From contig CAJUCE010000044.1 of the NCBI GenBank assembly GCA_910584865.1, positions 1-34,405 of the forward strand: a stretch of 34,405 nt of DNA. The letters are read 5' to 3'. The stretch is from an uncultured Acetatifactor sp. Its GTDB lineage: Bacteria; Bacillota; Clostridia; Lachnospirales; Lachnospiraceae. Position 1 is the stretch's first letter; every line of letters begins with the position of its first letter. Made by a program: the position numbers and the translations under genes. The notes beneath the pieces were generated by a model that was given only the letters and a program-made list of their open reading frames with translations, was not told the DNA's origin and searched no databases. Shown here piece after piece: positions 23,738 to 31,240 of the stretch.

Positions 23738-25597
23738 ATGAAAATTACAGACCTTCATATCCAGAATTTTAAATCTATCCATGATATGCACATCCCCGAT
23801 ATTGAGAATGCCCTGATTCTGGTGGGGCAGAATAATACGGGGAAAACCACTGTTTTGGATGCAATCCGGGCTGTAGGCGGCGGATATCAGATCAGCCCGG
23901 AGGACTTCGGGGAGGCGGGCACGAAGATTCGCATCCGGGTATCCCTTTCTTTAACGGAAGAGGATCTGGATCTGCTGCGGCGTAGGGGCGTGGTCAGCCA
24001 GTATCGGAGGAGAGAGACATGGATGGAGGACTTTTGCCGGAAACTGCCATCCTTGTGCGGCGGCGTGCTGGCCTTTACCATGACAGCTAACCGGGACGGG
24101 CGGATTCGGTATCATGATGGTATCAATAAGAACAATCCTTATATAAAAGAAGTATTTCCGCAGATATACCATGTGGATACGGAACGGCGTCTGGAGCAGC
24201 TTCAGAGCGATATGCTGCTTTTGCAGGAGGATGAGATCCTGAAACGGATGCGGTCAGGCTGCTGTATGTTTAACCAGGCCAGGGACTGTAGCCACTGTTT
24301 CCATTGTATCGGACTGATCGAGCAGAAAAGCCCGGCCCAGCTGGATGCCCTGGAGGTATCCAAGTTGCTGGATTATAAGCTGTATCAGCTGAATCTGGAT
24401 ACTTTTGCCCGTAAGGTCAATGACTGCTTTCACAAAAACGGAGGCCGCGAAAGTATTCTTTATTCCATGAACCGGGATGTGGAGAAAATCCTGGAGGTGA
24501 CCACCGAGATACGCCATCCGGCCCAGAACGTGCCCCGTCCGATTTCCCATATGGGAAAGGGAATGCGTTCCATTTATCTGTTTTCCCTTTTGGAAGCTTA
24601 TACACAGATAGAGGAGACGCTTCCCAGTATTATTATGATCGAAGATCCGGAAGTTTTCCTGCATCCCAGCCTGCAGAAAGTGTGCGGCACGATTCTTTAC
24701 CGTCTGGCGGCGAAAAACCAGGTCATTTTCACCACACATTCTCCGAATCTGCTGCCCAACTTTAACAGCAGGCAGATTCGGCAGGTAGTTCACAGAGAAG
24801 ACGGCTCCAGCGATGTCAGGGAAAAGACAGACATCAGTGCTATCCTGGAGGATCTAGGTTATACGGCGGGAGATCTGATGAACGTGAATTTTGTGTTCAT
24901 TGTGGAAGGCAAGCAGGATAAGTCACGCCTGCCTCTGCTGCTTGGAAAATATTATGCGGAGACGCTGGACAGTCAGGGGAATCTGTCCCGGATTGCTATC
25001 ATTACTACCAACAGCTGTACCAATATTAAGACCTATGCCAATCTGAAATATATGAACCAGATTTATCTGAGGGATCAGTTCCTGATGGTCAGGGACAGCG
25101 ACGGTAAGGACAGGACGGAGCTGGCGAATCAGCTTTGCCGCTACTATGAGGAGCGCAATCTGGAAGATATGGATAAATTGCCGAAGGTCCGGCCGGAGAA
25201 TGTACTGATCCTGAAGTATTATTCCTTTGAAAATTATTTTCTGAATCCGAAGGTAATGATGCAATTAGGCATTGTGGAGTCGGAGGAAGCTTTTTATGAG
25301 ACGATTCTGGAGAAATGGAAAGAATATCTATATCATCTGAAAAGCGGACGCCATCTGACACAAGTTCTGGGCCGGGAGCTGGAGACAGCAGAGGATGTAA
25401 AGTTTCATATGGAAGAAATCCGTATCTACCTGCGGGGACATAATCTGTTTGACATTTTTTACGGAAGATTCAGAGAACAGGAGACGCAACTATTGGAGCG
25501 CTACATCGAGCTGGCTCCCAGGGAGGATTTTCAAGATATTTTTGAGGCATTGGATCGCTTTCCCTATTTTGAGAGCAGGCGGCAGAAAGGATGCTGA
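23738..25597 (+). CDS. OLD-family ATP-dependent endonuclease (AAA ATPase + TOPRIM) with Cys cluster
   Basis: A 619-residue protein. ABC/SMC-like ATPase: P-loop GQNNTGKT (30-37), Walker B IIMIEDPE (298-305), FTTHSPNLL (331-339). TOPRIM nuclease domain from ~385: FIVEGKQDKSR (E390) and MVRDSDGKDR (D453, D455), the acidic residues expected for metal-dependent cleavage. Between Walker A and Walker B is a cysteine group, C175, C176, C184, C187, C190 (CCMFNQARDCSHCFHC), which could bind Zn or an Fe-S cluster and is not a feature I associate with OLD proteins. OLD nucleases act in phage defence or DNA repair; no GajB-like helicase partner is adjacent, so this would be a stand-alone (class 1-like) form. 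Ribosome site GAGGGGGAG precedes ATG 23738. The same frame resumes after the stop codon. Confidence 0.85.
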   Translation: MKITDLHIQNFKSIHDMHIPDIENALILVGQNNTGKTTVLDAIRAVGGGYQISPEDFGEAGTKIRIRVSLSLTEEDLDLLRRRGVVSQYRRRETWMEDFCRKLPSLCGGVLAFTMTANRDGRIRYHDGINKNNPYIKEVFPQIYHVDTERRLEQLQSDMLLLQEDEILKRMRSGCCMFNQARDCSHCFHCIGLIEQKSPAQLDALEVSKLLDYKLYQLNLDTFARKVNDCFHKNGGRESILYSMNRDVEKILEVTTEIRHPAQNVPRPISHMGKGMRSIYLFSLLEAYTQIEETLPSIIMIEDPEVFLHPSLQKVCGTILYRLAAKNQVIFTTHSPNLLPNFNSRQIRQVVHREDGSSDVREKTDISAILEDLGYTAGDLMNVNFVFIVEGKQDKSRLPLLLGKYYAETLDSQGNLSRIAIITTNSCTNIKTYANLKYMNQIYLRDQFLMVRDSDGKDRTELANQLCRYYEERNLEDMDKLPKVRPENVLILKYYSFENYFLNPKVMMQLGIVESEEAFYETILEKWKEYLYHLKSGRHLTQVLGRELETAEDVKFHMEEIRIYLRGHNLFDIFYGRFREQETQLLERYIELAPREDFQDIFEALDRFPYFESRRQKGC

Positions 25598-25768
25598 ATC
25601 GAGAAAGAGTTCGGGGACGGGAAATGCACCTGGAATGAAGACGTATGTCCCTGCTATCAGAGACATTATCCGGAAGTACTGGGATACCAGGTGCGTGCGC
25701 AGCAAATGCTGGTCTTGTTGTTTGAGGAAATCAGGCCTATTTTCCAGAGAAAGAGGTTTTCCCGGTAA
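25598..25768 (+). other. In-frame 56-codon coding-like tail after the OLD-gene stop
   Basis: Directly after the TGA at 25595-25597, the same frame stays open for 56 codons to TAA at 25766-25768. The product is protein-like (KCTWNEDVCPCYQRHYPEVL... ending FQRKRFSR) with three Cys and balanced codon use. It has no ATG near its 5' end. It could be the true C-terminus of the OLD protein lost by a nonsense mutation, or a decayed small gene. Nothing else is seen between 25769 and 25869. Confidence 0.4.
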
Positions 25769-25869
25769 TAGAGGAAGTCGCCGTACAGTTTGTGAAACGT
25801 ATCTTGCATTCCGCATGTCTCTGTAGTAAGTTGATATGAGAAATGAAAGAAAAATGAAGGCGAAGCGTT

Positions 25870-26304
25870 GTGATGAAGATTATTCCATATGAAAAACAAT
25901 ACAGGGACGACATGATTTTTATGGTACTGGAAGCGAAAAACGCTTTGGGCCGGGTGCCGCGCCTGAATGAGGATCTGCTGGATGTAGACAGACACTATCT
26001 GCTGTCCGGCGATATGTTCTGGCTTGCAATTGACGAGGATGACAGGGTTATCGGATGCATCGGCTTTAACAGATACGGGCCGGACAGCGCGAAACTGCAC
26101 CGCCTTTACGTGAAGTATAACCGGAAGAGGCAGGGCATAGGAACCAGGCTCCTTGAGACAGCGGAGCAGTGTATGAAGGGAAAAGGATACCGGTATGCGG
26201 TAGCGCATCTGGGAAGGATGGAAGAGTATTTCGAGTCGAGGCAGTTTTACCCCAAGCAGGGGTATACGGAATATGAACCCGGATATTTGCGCAAGGCTTT
26301 ATAG
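25870..26304 (+). CDS. GNAT-family N-acetyltransferase
   Basis: A 144-residue single-domain GNAT. The acetyl-CoA pyrophosphate loop is visible as KRQGIGTRLL (Q/RxxGxG/A motif, ~95-104), preceded by the beta-4 strand AKLHRLYVKY and followed by a beta-bulge AVAHLG and QFYPKQGYTEYE. The full family length is present. Substrate (amino acid, peptide N-terminus, antibiotic) cannot be predicted. The ribosome site (AAGGCGAAG) is weak; GTG at 25867 immediately before the ATG is an alternative. Stands alone between the OLD gene and a HAD phosphatase. Confidence 0.85.
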   Translation: MMKIIPYEKQYRDDMIFMVLEAKNALGRVPRLNEDLLDVDRHYLLSGDMFWLAIDEDDRVIGCIGFNRYGPDSAKLHRLYVKYNRKRQGIGTRLLETAEQCMKGKGYRYAVAHLGRMEEYFESRQFYPKQGYTEYEPGYLRKAL

Positions 26305-26331
26305 GCGCCTGGCGGCGAAAGCTCGTCTGGT

Positions 26332-26369
26332 GCATGGAAAGGGGTCAACTTCCGGTTGAATTTCCGTGC
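26332..26369. other. Strong hairpin between GNAT and HAD genes
   Basis: GCATGGAAA (26332-26340) pairs with TTTCCGTGC (26361-26369, one G-T wobble), enclosing TCAAC/GTTGA and a 5-nt loop. There is no T-run, so if it stops transcription it does so weakly. Confidence 0.4.
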
Positions 26370-26389
26370 CGAATTCTCTTTTACCGTGA

Positions 26390-26418
26390 TTGCGCGGAGG
26401 ATGCGGTTAGGCTACAAT
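26390..26418 (+). promoter_or_regulatory. Promoter of the HAD-phosphatase gene
   Basis: TTGCGC (26390-26395), 17-bp spacer, TACAAT (26413-26418), 57 bp before the start codon. Confidence 0.45.
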
Positions 26419-26475
26419 AAACATAACTGGGACAGGTGATGATGTCCGAAAACCTGGAAAAGAGGAACCGGCAGG

Positions 26476-27186
26476 ATGATAAAGGCAATTATTTTTGATG
26501 TGGACGGTACTTTGTACAATGAAACAGATGTGAAGATGATAGCGGAACTGGAGACCGCAGTGCATCTGGCTTCCTGTTCGGATGTAACGGCACAGGCAGT
26601 CTACACCGCCTTCAGAGAGGTAAAATCTCGGGTGACAAGCGCCTGCAAAGGGCGGCCGGAGGCAAATGACAGGACAAAGTGGTACGGGGAAGTCCTGAGA
26701 GAACTGGGGATTTCCCATATCACGGGGGCGGAACTGGGGGAATATTACTGGCAGGCTGTGTGCGACAACATGAAGCCCTTTGAGGACTTTCTGTATATCC
26801 TGCCCTGGCTGCGGGAAAAGTACAGGCTGTATGTGCTGACGGACGAGCTCCAGGCAATACAGGAGCGCAAGCTCCGGTGCCTGGGCCTGGAACATGTATT
26901 TGTCAGGGCTGTGTCCGCGGAACAGATCGGCGCTACGAAACCCAGCGAAAAATGTTTTCAATATATGGCTGGCGTAATCGGCGAAGCGTGTAAAAATATC
27001 CTGGTGGTGGGAGATAATCCCGGGGCGGACATCAGGGGCGGGAAGCAGTCCGGGATGCACACGGCCTGGCTGAGGCGTGGCAAGTACCACTATTATCCGC
27101 GGAAGCCGGAGGAAGAACCGGAGATCATTTTTACAAATTTTATCCAACTGTCTGATAAAATAGAGGCATTGGATGCAGGGAGGTGA
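26476..27186 (+). CDS. HAD-family hydrolase (phosphoglycolate-phosphatase-like)
   Basis: A 236-residue HAD phosphatase with all four motifs: I IIFDVDGTLYNE (D9 nucleophile, D11 acid/base), II VLTDE, III the Lys in GATKPSEKCF, IV VVGDNPGADIRGG. An alpha-helical type 1 cap lies between motifs I and II. Cytoplasmic; it removes phosphate from a small metabolite not identifiable here. AGAGGA upstream of ATG 26476. Its end overlaps the start region of the ParB-like/GNAT gene, suggesting translational coupling. Confidence 0.88.
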   Translation: MIKAIIFDVDGTLYNETDVKMIAELETAVHLASCSDVTAQAVYTAFREVKSRVTSACKGRPEANDRTKWYGEVLRELGISHITGAELGEYYWQAVCDNMKPFEDFLYILPWLREKYRLYVLTDELQAIQERKLRCLGLEHVFVRAVSAEQIGATKPSEKCFQYMAGVIGEACKNILVVGDNPGADIRGGKQSGMHTAWLRRGKYHYYPRKPEEEPEIIFTNFIQLSDKIEALDAGR

Positions 27187-27191
27187 TGCGT

Positions 27192-28097
27192 GTGGTTGAG
27201 TATGGTGACGGCAAAATACTGATGCATGATATGGAAGATAAGGATGCATCGCAGTTACCGCAGTTTCGGGAAAGGGAAGCAGTTCAGGGGCGGGATATTA
27301 ATATCGATCAATCTGAGATGAAGGCAGAGTCTTATTTTGAAATGGAGATATCAGCCCTTACTCCCAGCCAGCTCTATATCAGCCAGGAGAAGCTTGACCG
27401 GGTGCGGAAATGGTTCCGGGATCAGGGGGATCTGGTGAAAATGGAGCCCATTCCCGTCAGAAATCTGGCAGGGCGTCTGCTGATGACTGACGGCCACACC
27501 CGTGCTGCTGCGGCTTTACTATGTGGGGTAAGCTTCCTTCCCTGCGTCTGGGATGAGGATGACATGGACTGGGCGGCTTATGCGGCGGATATCAGCATGT
27601 GTGCCGAGGAGGGAGTCACTTCCGTTGAAAAACTGGCATCCAGGATTGTATCCGCCCAGGATTATAAGCACCTGTGGGAGGAACGCTGCGACGCATTGTA
27701 TGATGAACGGTATTATAAGGTGCTGAAGCAGGAAAAGGAGTTCATTTGTTTTACAAGGAAACCCGCATGTATTCCCGATCCTGCCGATTCCTGCCAGTGG
27801 GAGATCCGGCCTCTGGATTTTGGGGAGGACGAGGATATAGATTATTTTCAGCTGTACCGTGAGGGCGCTCCGGCGGCCAGGGGCTGTATCGAGCGTTATT
27901 CCTACGAATTCTGGGAAGCGGCGGATATCCGGACTTATGACAGAGTGCGGGGCCGGGGCTACGGTACGATGATAACGGCATATCTGACCAACCGGATCAT
28001 AGCCGCAGGGAAAACAGCCACCTGCCGTACCCTTCCCGGAAACCTTCCGATGGCCAGGGTGATGGAGAAATGCGGTTATCAGAGGCTGTATGATTGA
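27192..28097 (+). CDS. ParB-like domain fused to GNAT acetyltransferase
   Basis: About 302 residues. The N-terminal half (~40-120) resembles a ParB/sulfiredoxin-like fold: TPSQLYISQEKLDRVRKW, PIPVRNLAGRLLMTDGHTRAAAALLCGVSFLPCVWDEDD, where DGHTRAAA is the typical phosphate-binding box. The C-terminal ~100 residues are a GNAT domain with RGRGYGTMITAYL (acetyl-CoA loop) and PMARVMEKCGY. The function is unknown. Start choice: GGGAGG (27178-27183) is only 2 nt from the ATG at 27186 but 8 nt from the GTG at 27192, so I prefer GTG 27192; ATG 27186, overlapping the HAD stop codon, remains possible. Co-transcribed with the HAD gene. Confidence 0.7.
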   Translation: MVEYGDGKILMHDMEDKDASQLPQFREREAVQGRDINIDQSEMKAESYFEMEISALTPSQLYISQEKLDRVRKWFRDQGDLVKMEPIPVRNLAGRLLMTDGHTRAAAALLCGVSFLPCVWDEDDMDWAAYAADISMCAEEGVTSVEKLASRIVSAQDYKHLWEERCDALYDERYYKVLKQEKEFICFTRKPACIPDPADSCQWEIRPLDFGEDEDIDYFQLYREGAPAARGCIERYSYEFWEAADIRTYDRVRGRGYGTMITAYLTNRIIAAGKTATCRTLPGNLPMARVMEKCGYQRLYD

Positions 28098-28151
28098 ACA
28101 ATGATTGAAGAATAAATGATTGAAGAAAAAATGACTGAAAAAATGATTGAA
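28090..28151 (+). repeat. ATGATTGAA short tandem repeats before sdpI
   Basis: ATGATTGAA occurs at 28090, 28101, 28116 and 28143, with ATGACTGAA at 28131 (steps 11, 15, 15, 12 bp). The first copy contains the stop codon of the preceding gene. They look like slippage products of that gene's end and form the leader of the SdpI gene. Confidence 0.6.
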
Positions 28152-28188
28152 AAAAGATTGCAGGAAAAGAATTTACAGGAGAAAAGAA

Positions 28189-28533
28189 ATGCCGTTTTTA
28201 TTGTTGCTGAACTTAATCATACCAATTGTCATGATATTGGTTGGCGCTCTTTTAAAGAAATATCCGGCAGACATGGAGTCGCATACCGGATACAACACTC
28301 CGGCTTCCCGAAAATCCCGGGCACATTGGGACTATGCCCAGAGTATCGCACCCGATATTTTCCTGTCCCTGGGGAAAAGACTGGGGGTTATCGAGATTGT
28401 TTTCAGTGCGGTGATGCTCATCGTTCACGTTTCAGCCGGAGTTGCCGTCGGGATCGGATGCTGTGTCGGAGCGGGCTTCTTGTTTTTCGGATTTTATAAG
28501 ACGGAATCGGAAATCGAGAAGAAGTTTCAGTAA
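28189..28533 (+). CDS. SdpI-family membrane protein
   Basis: A 114-residue membrane protein with an N-terminal helix (MPFLLLLNLIIPIVMILVGA), the SdpI-family signature segment (HTGYNTPASRKSRAHWDYAQ, compare GYRTPxSxKSxxxWxxAN) and two more hydrophobic helices (VIEIVFSAVMLIVHVSAGV, GIGCCVGAGFLFFGF). SdpI proteins give immunity to the SdpC toxin in Bacillus; many relatives have no known toxin. I start at ATG 28189 with AGGAG 7 nt upstream; the frame is open back to 28147 without a ribosome site. No toxin gene is nearby. The gene ends where an acetyltransferase remnant begins. Confidence 0.75.
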   Translation: MPFLLLLNLIIPIVMILVGALLKKYPADMESHTGYNTPASRKSRAHWDYAQSIAPDIFLSLGKRLGVIEIVFSAVMLIVHVSAGVAVGIGCCVGAGFLFFGFYKTESEIEKKFQ

Positions 28534-28544
28534 CATTTTTTAAT

Positions 28545-28784
28545 GCCTTTGAATCCTGCAGGGCCATGATGGATTATGCCTTCCGGGAATGGAATGCGCA
28601 TAAGGTTTTTGCGGAGACCATCGATACCGCCAAATCCCTGGGACTGATGAAGAAACTGGGCATGCGCCCCGAGGGGGTTCAGAGGAAGCAGGTGCGGGAC
28701 TGCGACGGGAATTGGGCGGATCTGCATCTATATGGGGTGCTTATGGAAGAGCTGTTTTCGGAAGAAGGGAGGAAGGTGGTTTAG
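28545..28784 (+). pseudogene. C-terminal remnant of a RimJ/RimL-type GNAT acetyltransferase
   Basis: The frame reads AFESCRAMMDYAFREWNAHK, then VFAETID...LGLMKKLGMR...GNWADLHLYGVLMEE and stops at 28784. This is the standard C-terminal third of a RimJ/RimL-like acetyltransferase, starting just after its acetyl-CoA loop; the upstream two thirds are gone. Protein homology seems to begin about 12 bp after the sdpI stop, marking a deletion junction. The in-frame ATG at 28566 has no ribosome site, so expression is doubtful. It overlaps the start of the next acetyltransferase gene by one base (TAG/GTG). Confidence 0.7.
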
Positions 28785-29371
28785 TGACAGAGTATAAAAG
28801 CATATTTTGCGGTGAAAAAGTGATTTTGTGCCCGTTGGAGAGGACAAACTTGCGGGATTATCTTTCCACATATAAAGTGGCATCTCCTTTTTCGAAAGTT
28901 TATGGGATGATGCCGGACTTCTGGGATATGACGAGTAAAAATATACAGGATTATATTGTCGGGGAAAAGCATGACAGGGAAAGATATTTGATAGCGGGAT
29001 TCAGGTCTTTACAAAGCTATGGCTATATTGAGTTAGACTTTAGCGATCCTGCTTTGCCGGGGGTGGATATTGCAGTTCTCAGAGAGCATCGAAGAAAGGG
29101 ATATGCCTATGAGGCGGCCAGGATATTGCTTGAAAACGTGTTGGAGAGAGAATCGGTAATGTGTGTGGTATGGAATGCCTTTTCATCCAATAAAGCCAGT
29201 TGCAGGATTGCGGAAAAATTAGGAGGCACTGTTGTTGAAGGGAAAAATTTGATGGCTGAGACGATGCGGGAGGCAGGGCTGAAGGTGGAGTCTTTGGACG
29301 TGGTGGAGACTCTTAGGACGATATCATATGAGATTCGGAAGGTCATCCCCTGTGCAGATGCCAAGGGATGA
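28784..29371 (+). CDS. GNAT-family N-acetyltransferase
   Basis: A 195-residue acetyltransferase. The core includes YGYIELDFSDPALPGVDIAVL, the acetyl-CoA loop HRRKGYAYEAARIL (R/QxxGxA type) and NAFSSNKASCRIAEKLGG, as in the RimJ/RimL group. I start at GTG 28784 because it directly overlaps the preceding stop (TAGTG) and GGAGG lies ~11 nt upstream; there is no in-frame ATG at a suitable place. The overlap suggests it was once translated together with the now truncated acetyltransferase before it. Substrate unknown. Confidence 0.8.
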   Translation: MTEYKSIFCGEKVILCPLERTNLRDYLSTYKVASPFSKVYGMMPDFWDMTSKNIQDYIVGEKHDRERYLIAGFRSLQSYGYIELDFSDPALPGVDIAVLREHRRKGYAYEAARILLENVLERESVMCVVWNAFSSNKASCRIAEKLGGTVVEGKNLMAETMREAGLKVESLDVVETLRTISYEIRKVIPCADAKG

Positions 29372-29412
29372 GTCCTTGTTTTCCTTTTCGATAAATTTCT
29401 TTTTAATCTGCC

Positions 29413-29961
29413 TTGATGATGACGGATATTTTCCTTGTCTTTTTGGGGATTTCACTGTCAGCCGGCCTGGTGGTGTCGGTATTGCTATTGTTTTCCCCGT
29501 TTTTCAACAGGCGTTACGCATCCAAATGGACCTATTGGATCTGGCTGTTTCTGGCGTTCCGGTTAATTCTGCCCCTTGGCGGGAGCAGCCTGGAGGACAT
29601 TGTGCCGAAGGCAGGAACTTCCGCGGTTTCCGGCTCTGAACAGGGGGATGGAGGGGCTGTTGAAAAAGCGGGCACGAATAACCCGGCCGGGCAGACAGCG
29701 CCGTGGAGGCAGTTTATAGTAGAGATTCCGGCTCAACTGACGGCGCCCATTTCCGGTGGATTTCCGGACAGCAGTTTCAGCGCCACCTGGCTCGATGCGG
29801 CGGCCTTTATCTGGATGCTTGGCAGCACGGCATTCCTGGCGGTGCACCTGGCCAGGTATCTGTATTATAAAAGGCAGATAACAAAAAAGGGAAAACGGGT
29901 TCAGGATACGGAAATTACAGGCTTTTTCAAACCGGTTCTGGTACTGCCCGGGGAGCGGTAG
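29413..29961 (+). pseudogene. Truncated BlaR1/MecR1 (M56 peptidase) N-terminus
   Basis: 182 codons beginning MMMTDIFLVFLGISLSAGLV (TM1), then ASKWTYWIWLFLAFRLILPL (TM2), a low-complexity loop and a third helix (AAAFIWMLGSTAFLAVHL), ending ITGFFKPVLVLPGER. This is the membrane sensor part of M56 family proteins. In intact relatives the next ~20 residues lead into the HExxH zinc protease motif, which is missing: a TAG ends the frame and a terminator follows. There is no BlaI-type repressor beside it and no good ribosome site. I read it as a deletion remnant rather than a working sensor; a short membrane protein is still possible. Confidence 0.65.
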
Positions 29962-30000
29962 TGAGCGATATGTGTTGTAAAGGAGATTGGGGGGTAGCGG

Positions 30001-30052
30001 AACAGGGGCTGTCGGGAAATCGCTTTCGGCATTTCCGGACAGCCCCTGTTTT
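30001..30052. terminator. Long terminator hairpin between the M56 remnant and the ABC permease
   Basis: Arms 30001-30020 and 30031-30050 (AACAGGGGCTGTC... / ...GACAGCCCCTGTT) pair over ~20 bp with one mismatch, followed by TTTT on the plus strand. The minus-strand permease gene ends 10 bp away, so it may serve both strands. Confidence 0.75.
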
Positions 30053-30061
30053 GCAGAACCT

Positions 30062-31240
30062 TTATTTGGAAAACATAACCTTTTCATTGTTAAACATCCT
30101 GGTAAGCACCCAGGTAAACAGGCCCGAAGCCACCACATTCACAAGTATGGTAATTACCACCTGTACGGGCTGGTAAGTGAAGGAAAAAATCCCGTGTATA
30201 CTCTGCACGCTGTTGTAAAGAGGGATAAAGAATATCCCTAAGCTCTTTTCCCCGCCTCCAAACATGGGAGTCAGACTGATCAGCATGACCACAACCATCA
30301 GGGGCGACACTGCCGTGGAAGCCTCCTTGATGCTCCTGGCAAAAGCAGAAATTATGGAAATCAGCGAAACCATCACCAGTACTGTGGTGAAAATAATTCC
30401 CAGGAGCAGCAGATAATCCGATAGCACATACACAGACGCATTCATGCCGGATTTTGCGCTTCCCATCAGATTCGGCAGGGACAGCATGGTACCGATAAAA
30501 CTGGAAAGGCCGGACAGAATGGCAATGCTGCTTAAACTGATGATTTTTCCCAGGGCAAGGGAGCTTCTCTTCATGGGAGTGACCAGCAGGGTGGCAATGG
30601 TGCCCCTTTCCTTTTCTCCCGCAATAGATTCCGGCGCCACGGCAGCACAGCCGGTGAACATGAAGGTCATGAGCAGCATGGGCAGAAGCATGGCGAAAAT
30701 CTGCCCGGTCACATCCTTTTCCGTGGCCAGGTCATAAACTCCCTCCCCGGCATTGATGTCCAGTTTGTTTGCCATGGAGGCTTCATAAGCATTGAGCATT
30801 TCTGTCATGACATTGTACAGCTTCGTGGATTCGGCTTCCGTGGAATTATAATAGATTTCCACATTGGGGGCGCTTTCCCCGCTTGTCACCTCATAGGCGG
30901 CCGTCCGGGCGATAAAGTCCTCCGGGAAAATCACCAGTAGATCGGCTTCTTTTTCCTGTATGGCCGTCTTTGCGCCTTCCAGTTCCTCTCCTGACACTGG
31001 CTTCCATTCCGCGGAGAGCTCCGACAGGGCAGGGGAAAATTCTTCGGGCATATTCTGTACATAAGCATTTGCTACATACCCTTCCTCCGTGGACATTTCC
31101 TTCCTCATGCCGGTTCCCATAAAGGTATAAATCAGGTAGATTAGAAGCCCGGGCATCAGAATCGTGGCAAAAACCACTCTTTTATCTCCGAAAAAACGTG
31201 CAAATTCTTTTTTGATAATGGTTACCATGTCCTTTTTCAT
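30062..31240 (-). CDS. ABC-2 type transporter permease (NatB-like)
   Basis: A 392-residue permease. TM1 near residues 22-42 (VVFATILMPGLLIYLIYTF), a large extracytoplasmic domain (~50-185), then five or so helices (MLLPMLLMTFMFTGC, LSSIAILSGLSSFIG, LLLLGIIFTTVLVMVSLI, SPLMVVVMLISLTPMF, VVITILVNVVASGLF). EKERGTIATLLVTPMKRSSL is the typical ABC-2 coupling segment after the first core helix. It pairs with the ATPase upstream, whose stop overlaps this start by 4 bp (ATGA). NatAB-type systems export sodium or other small compounds; the actual substrate here is unknown. Confidence 0.88.
   Translation of the reverse strand: MKKDMVTIIKKEFARFFGDKRVVFATILMPGLLIYLIYTFMGTGMRKEMSTEEGYVANAYVQNMPEEFSPALSELSAEWKPVSGEELEGAKTAIQEKEADLLVIFPEDFIARTAAYEVTSGESAPNVEIYYNSTEAESTKLYNVMTEMLNAYEASMANKLDINAGEGVYDLATEKDVTGQIFAMLLPMLLMTFMFTGCAAVAPESIAGEKERGTIATLLVTPMKRSSLALGKIISLSSIAILSGLSSFIGTMLSLPNLMGSAKSGMNASVYVLSDYLLLLGIIFTTVLVMVSLISIISAFARSIKEASTAVSPLMVVVMLISLTPMFGGGEKSLGIFFIPLYNSVQSIHGIFSFTYQPVQVVITILVNVVASGLFTWVLTRMFNNEKVMFSK

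Noticed and set aside
25595..25597. TGA of the OLD gene as a selenocysteine codon
   Set aside because: The codon follows a Cys and the tail is protein-like, but OLD proteins are not known selenoproteins and I could not show a SECIS-type stem-loop just after it. A nonsense mutation or decayed gene is simpler.
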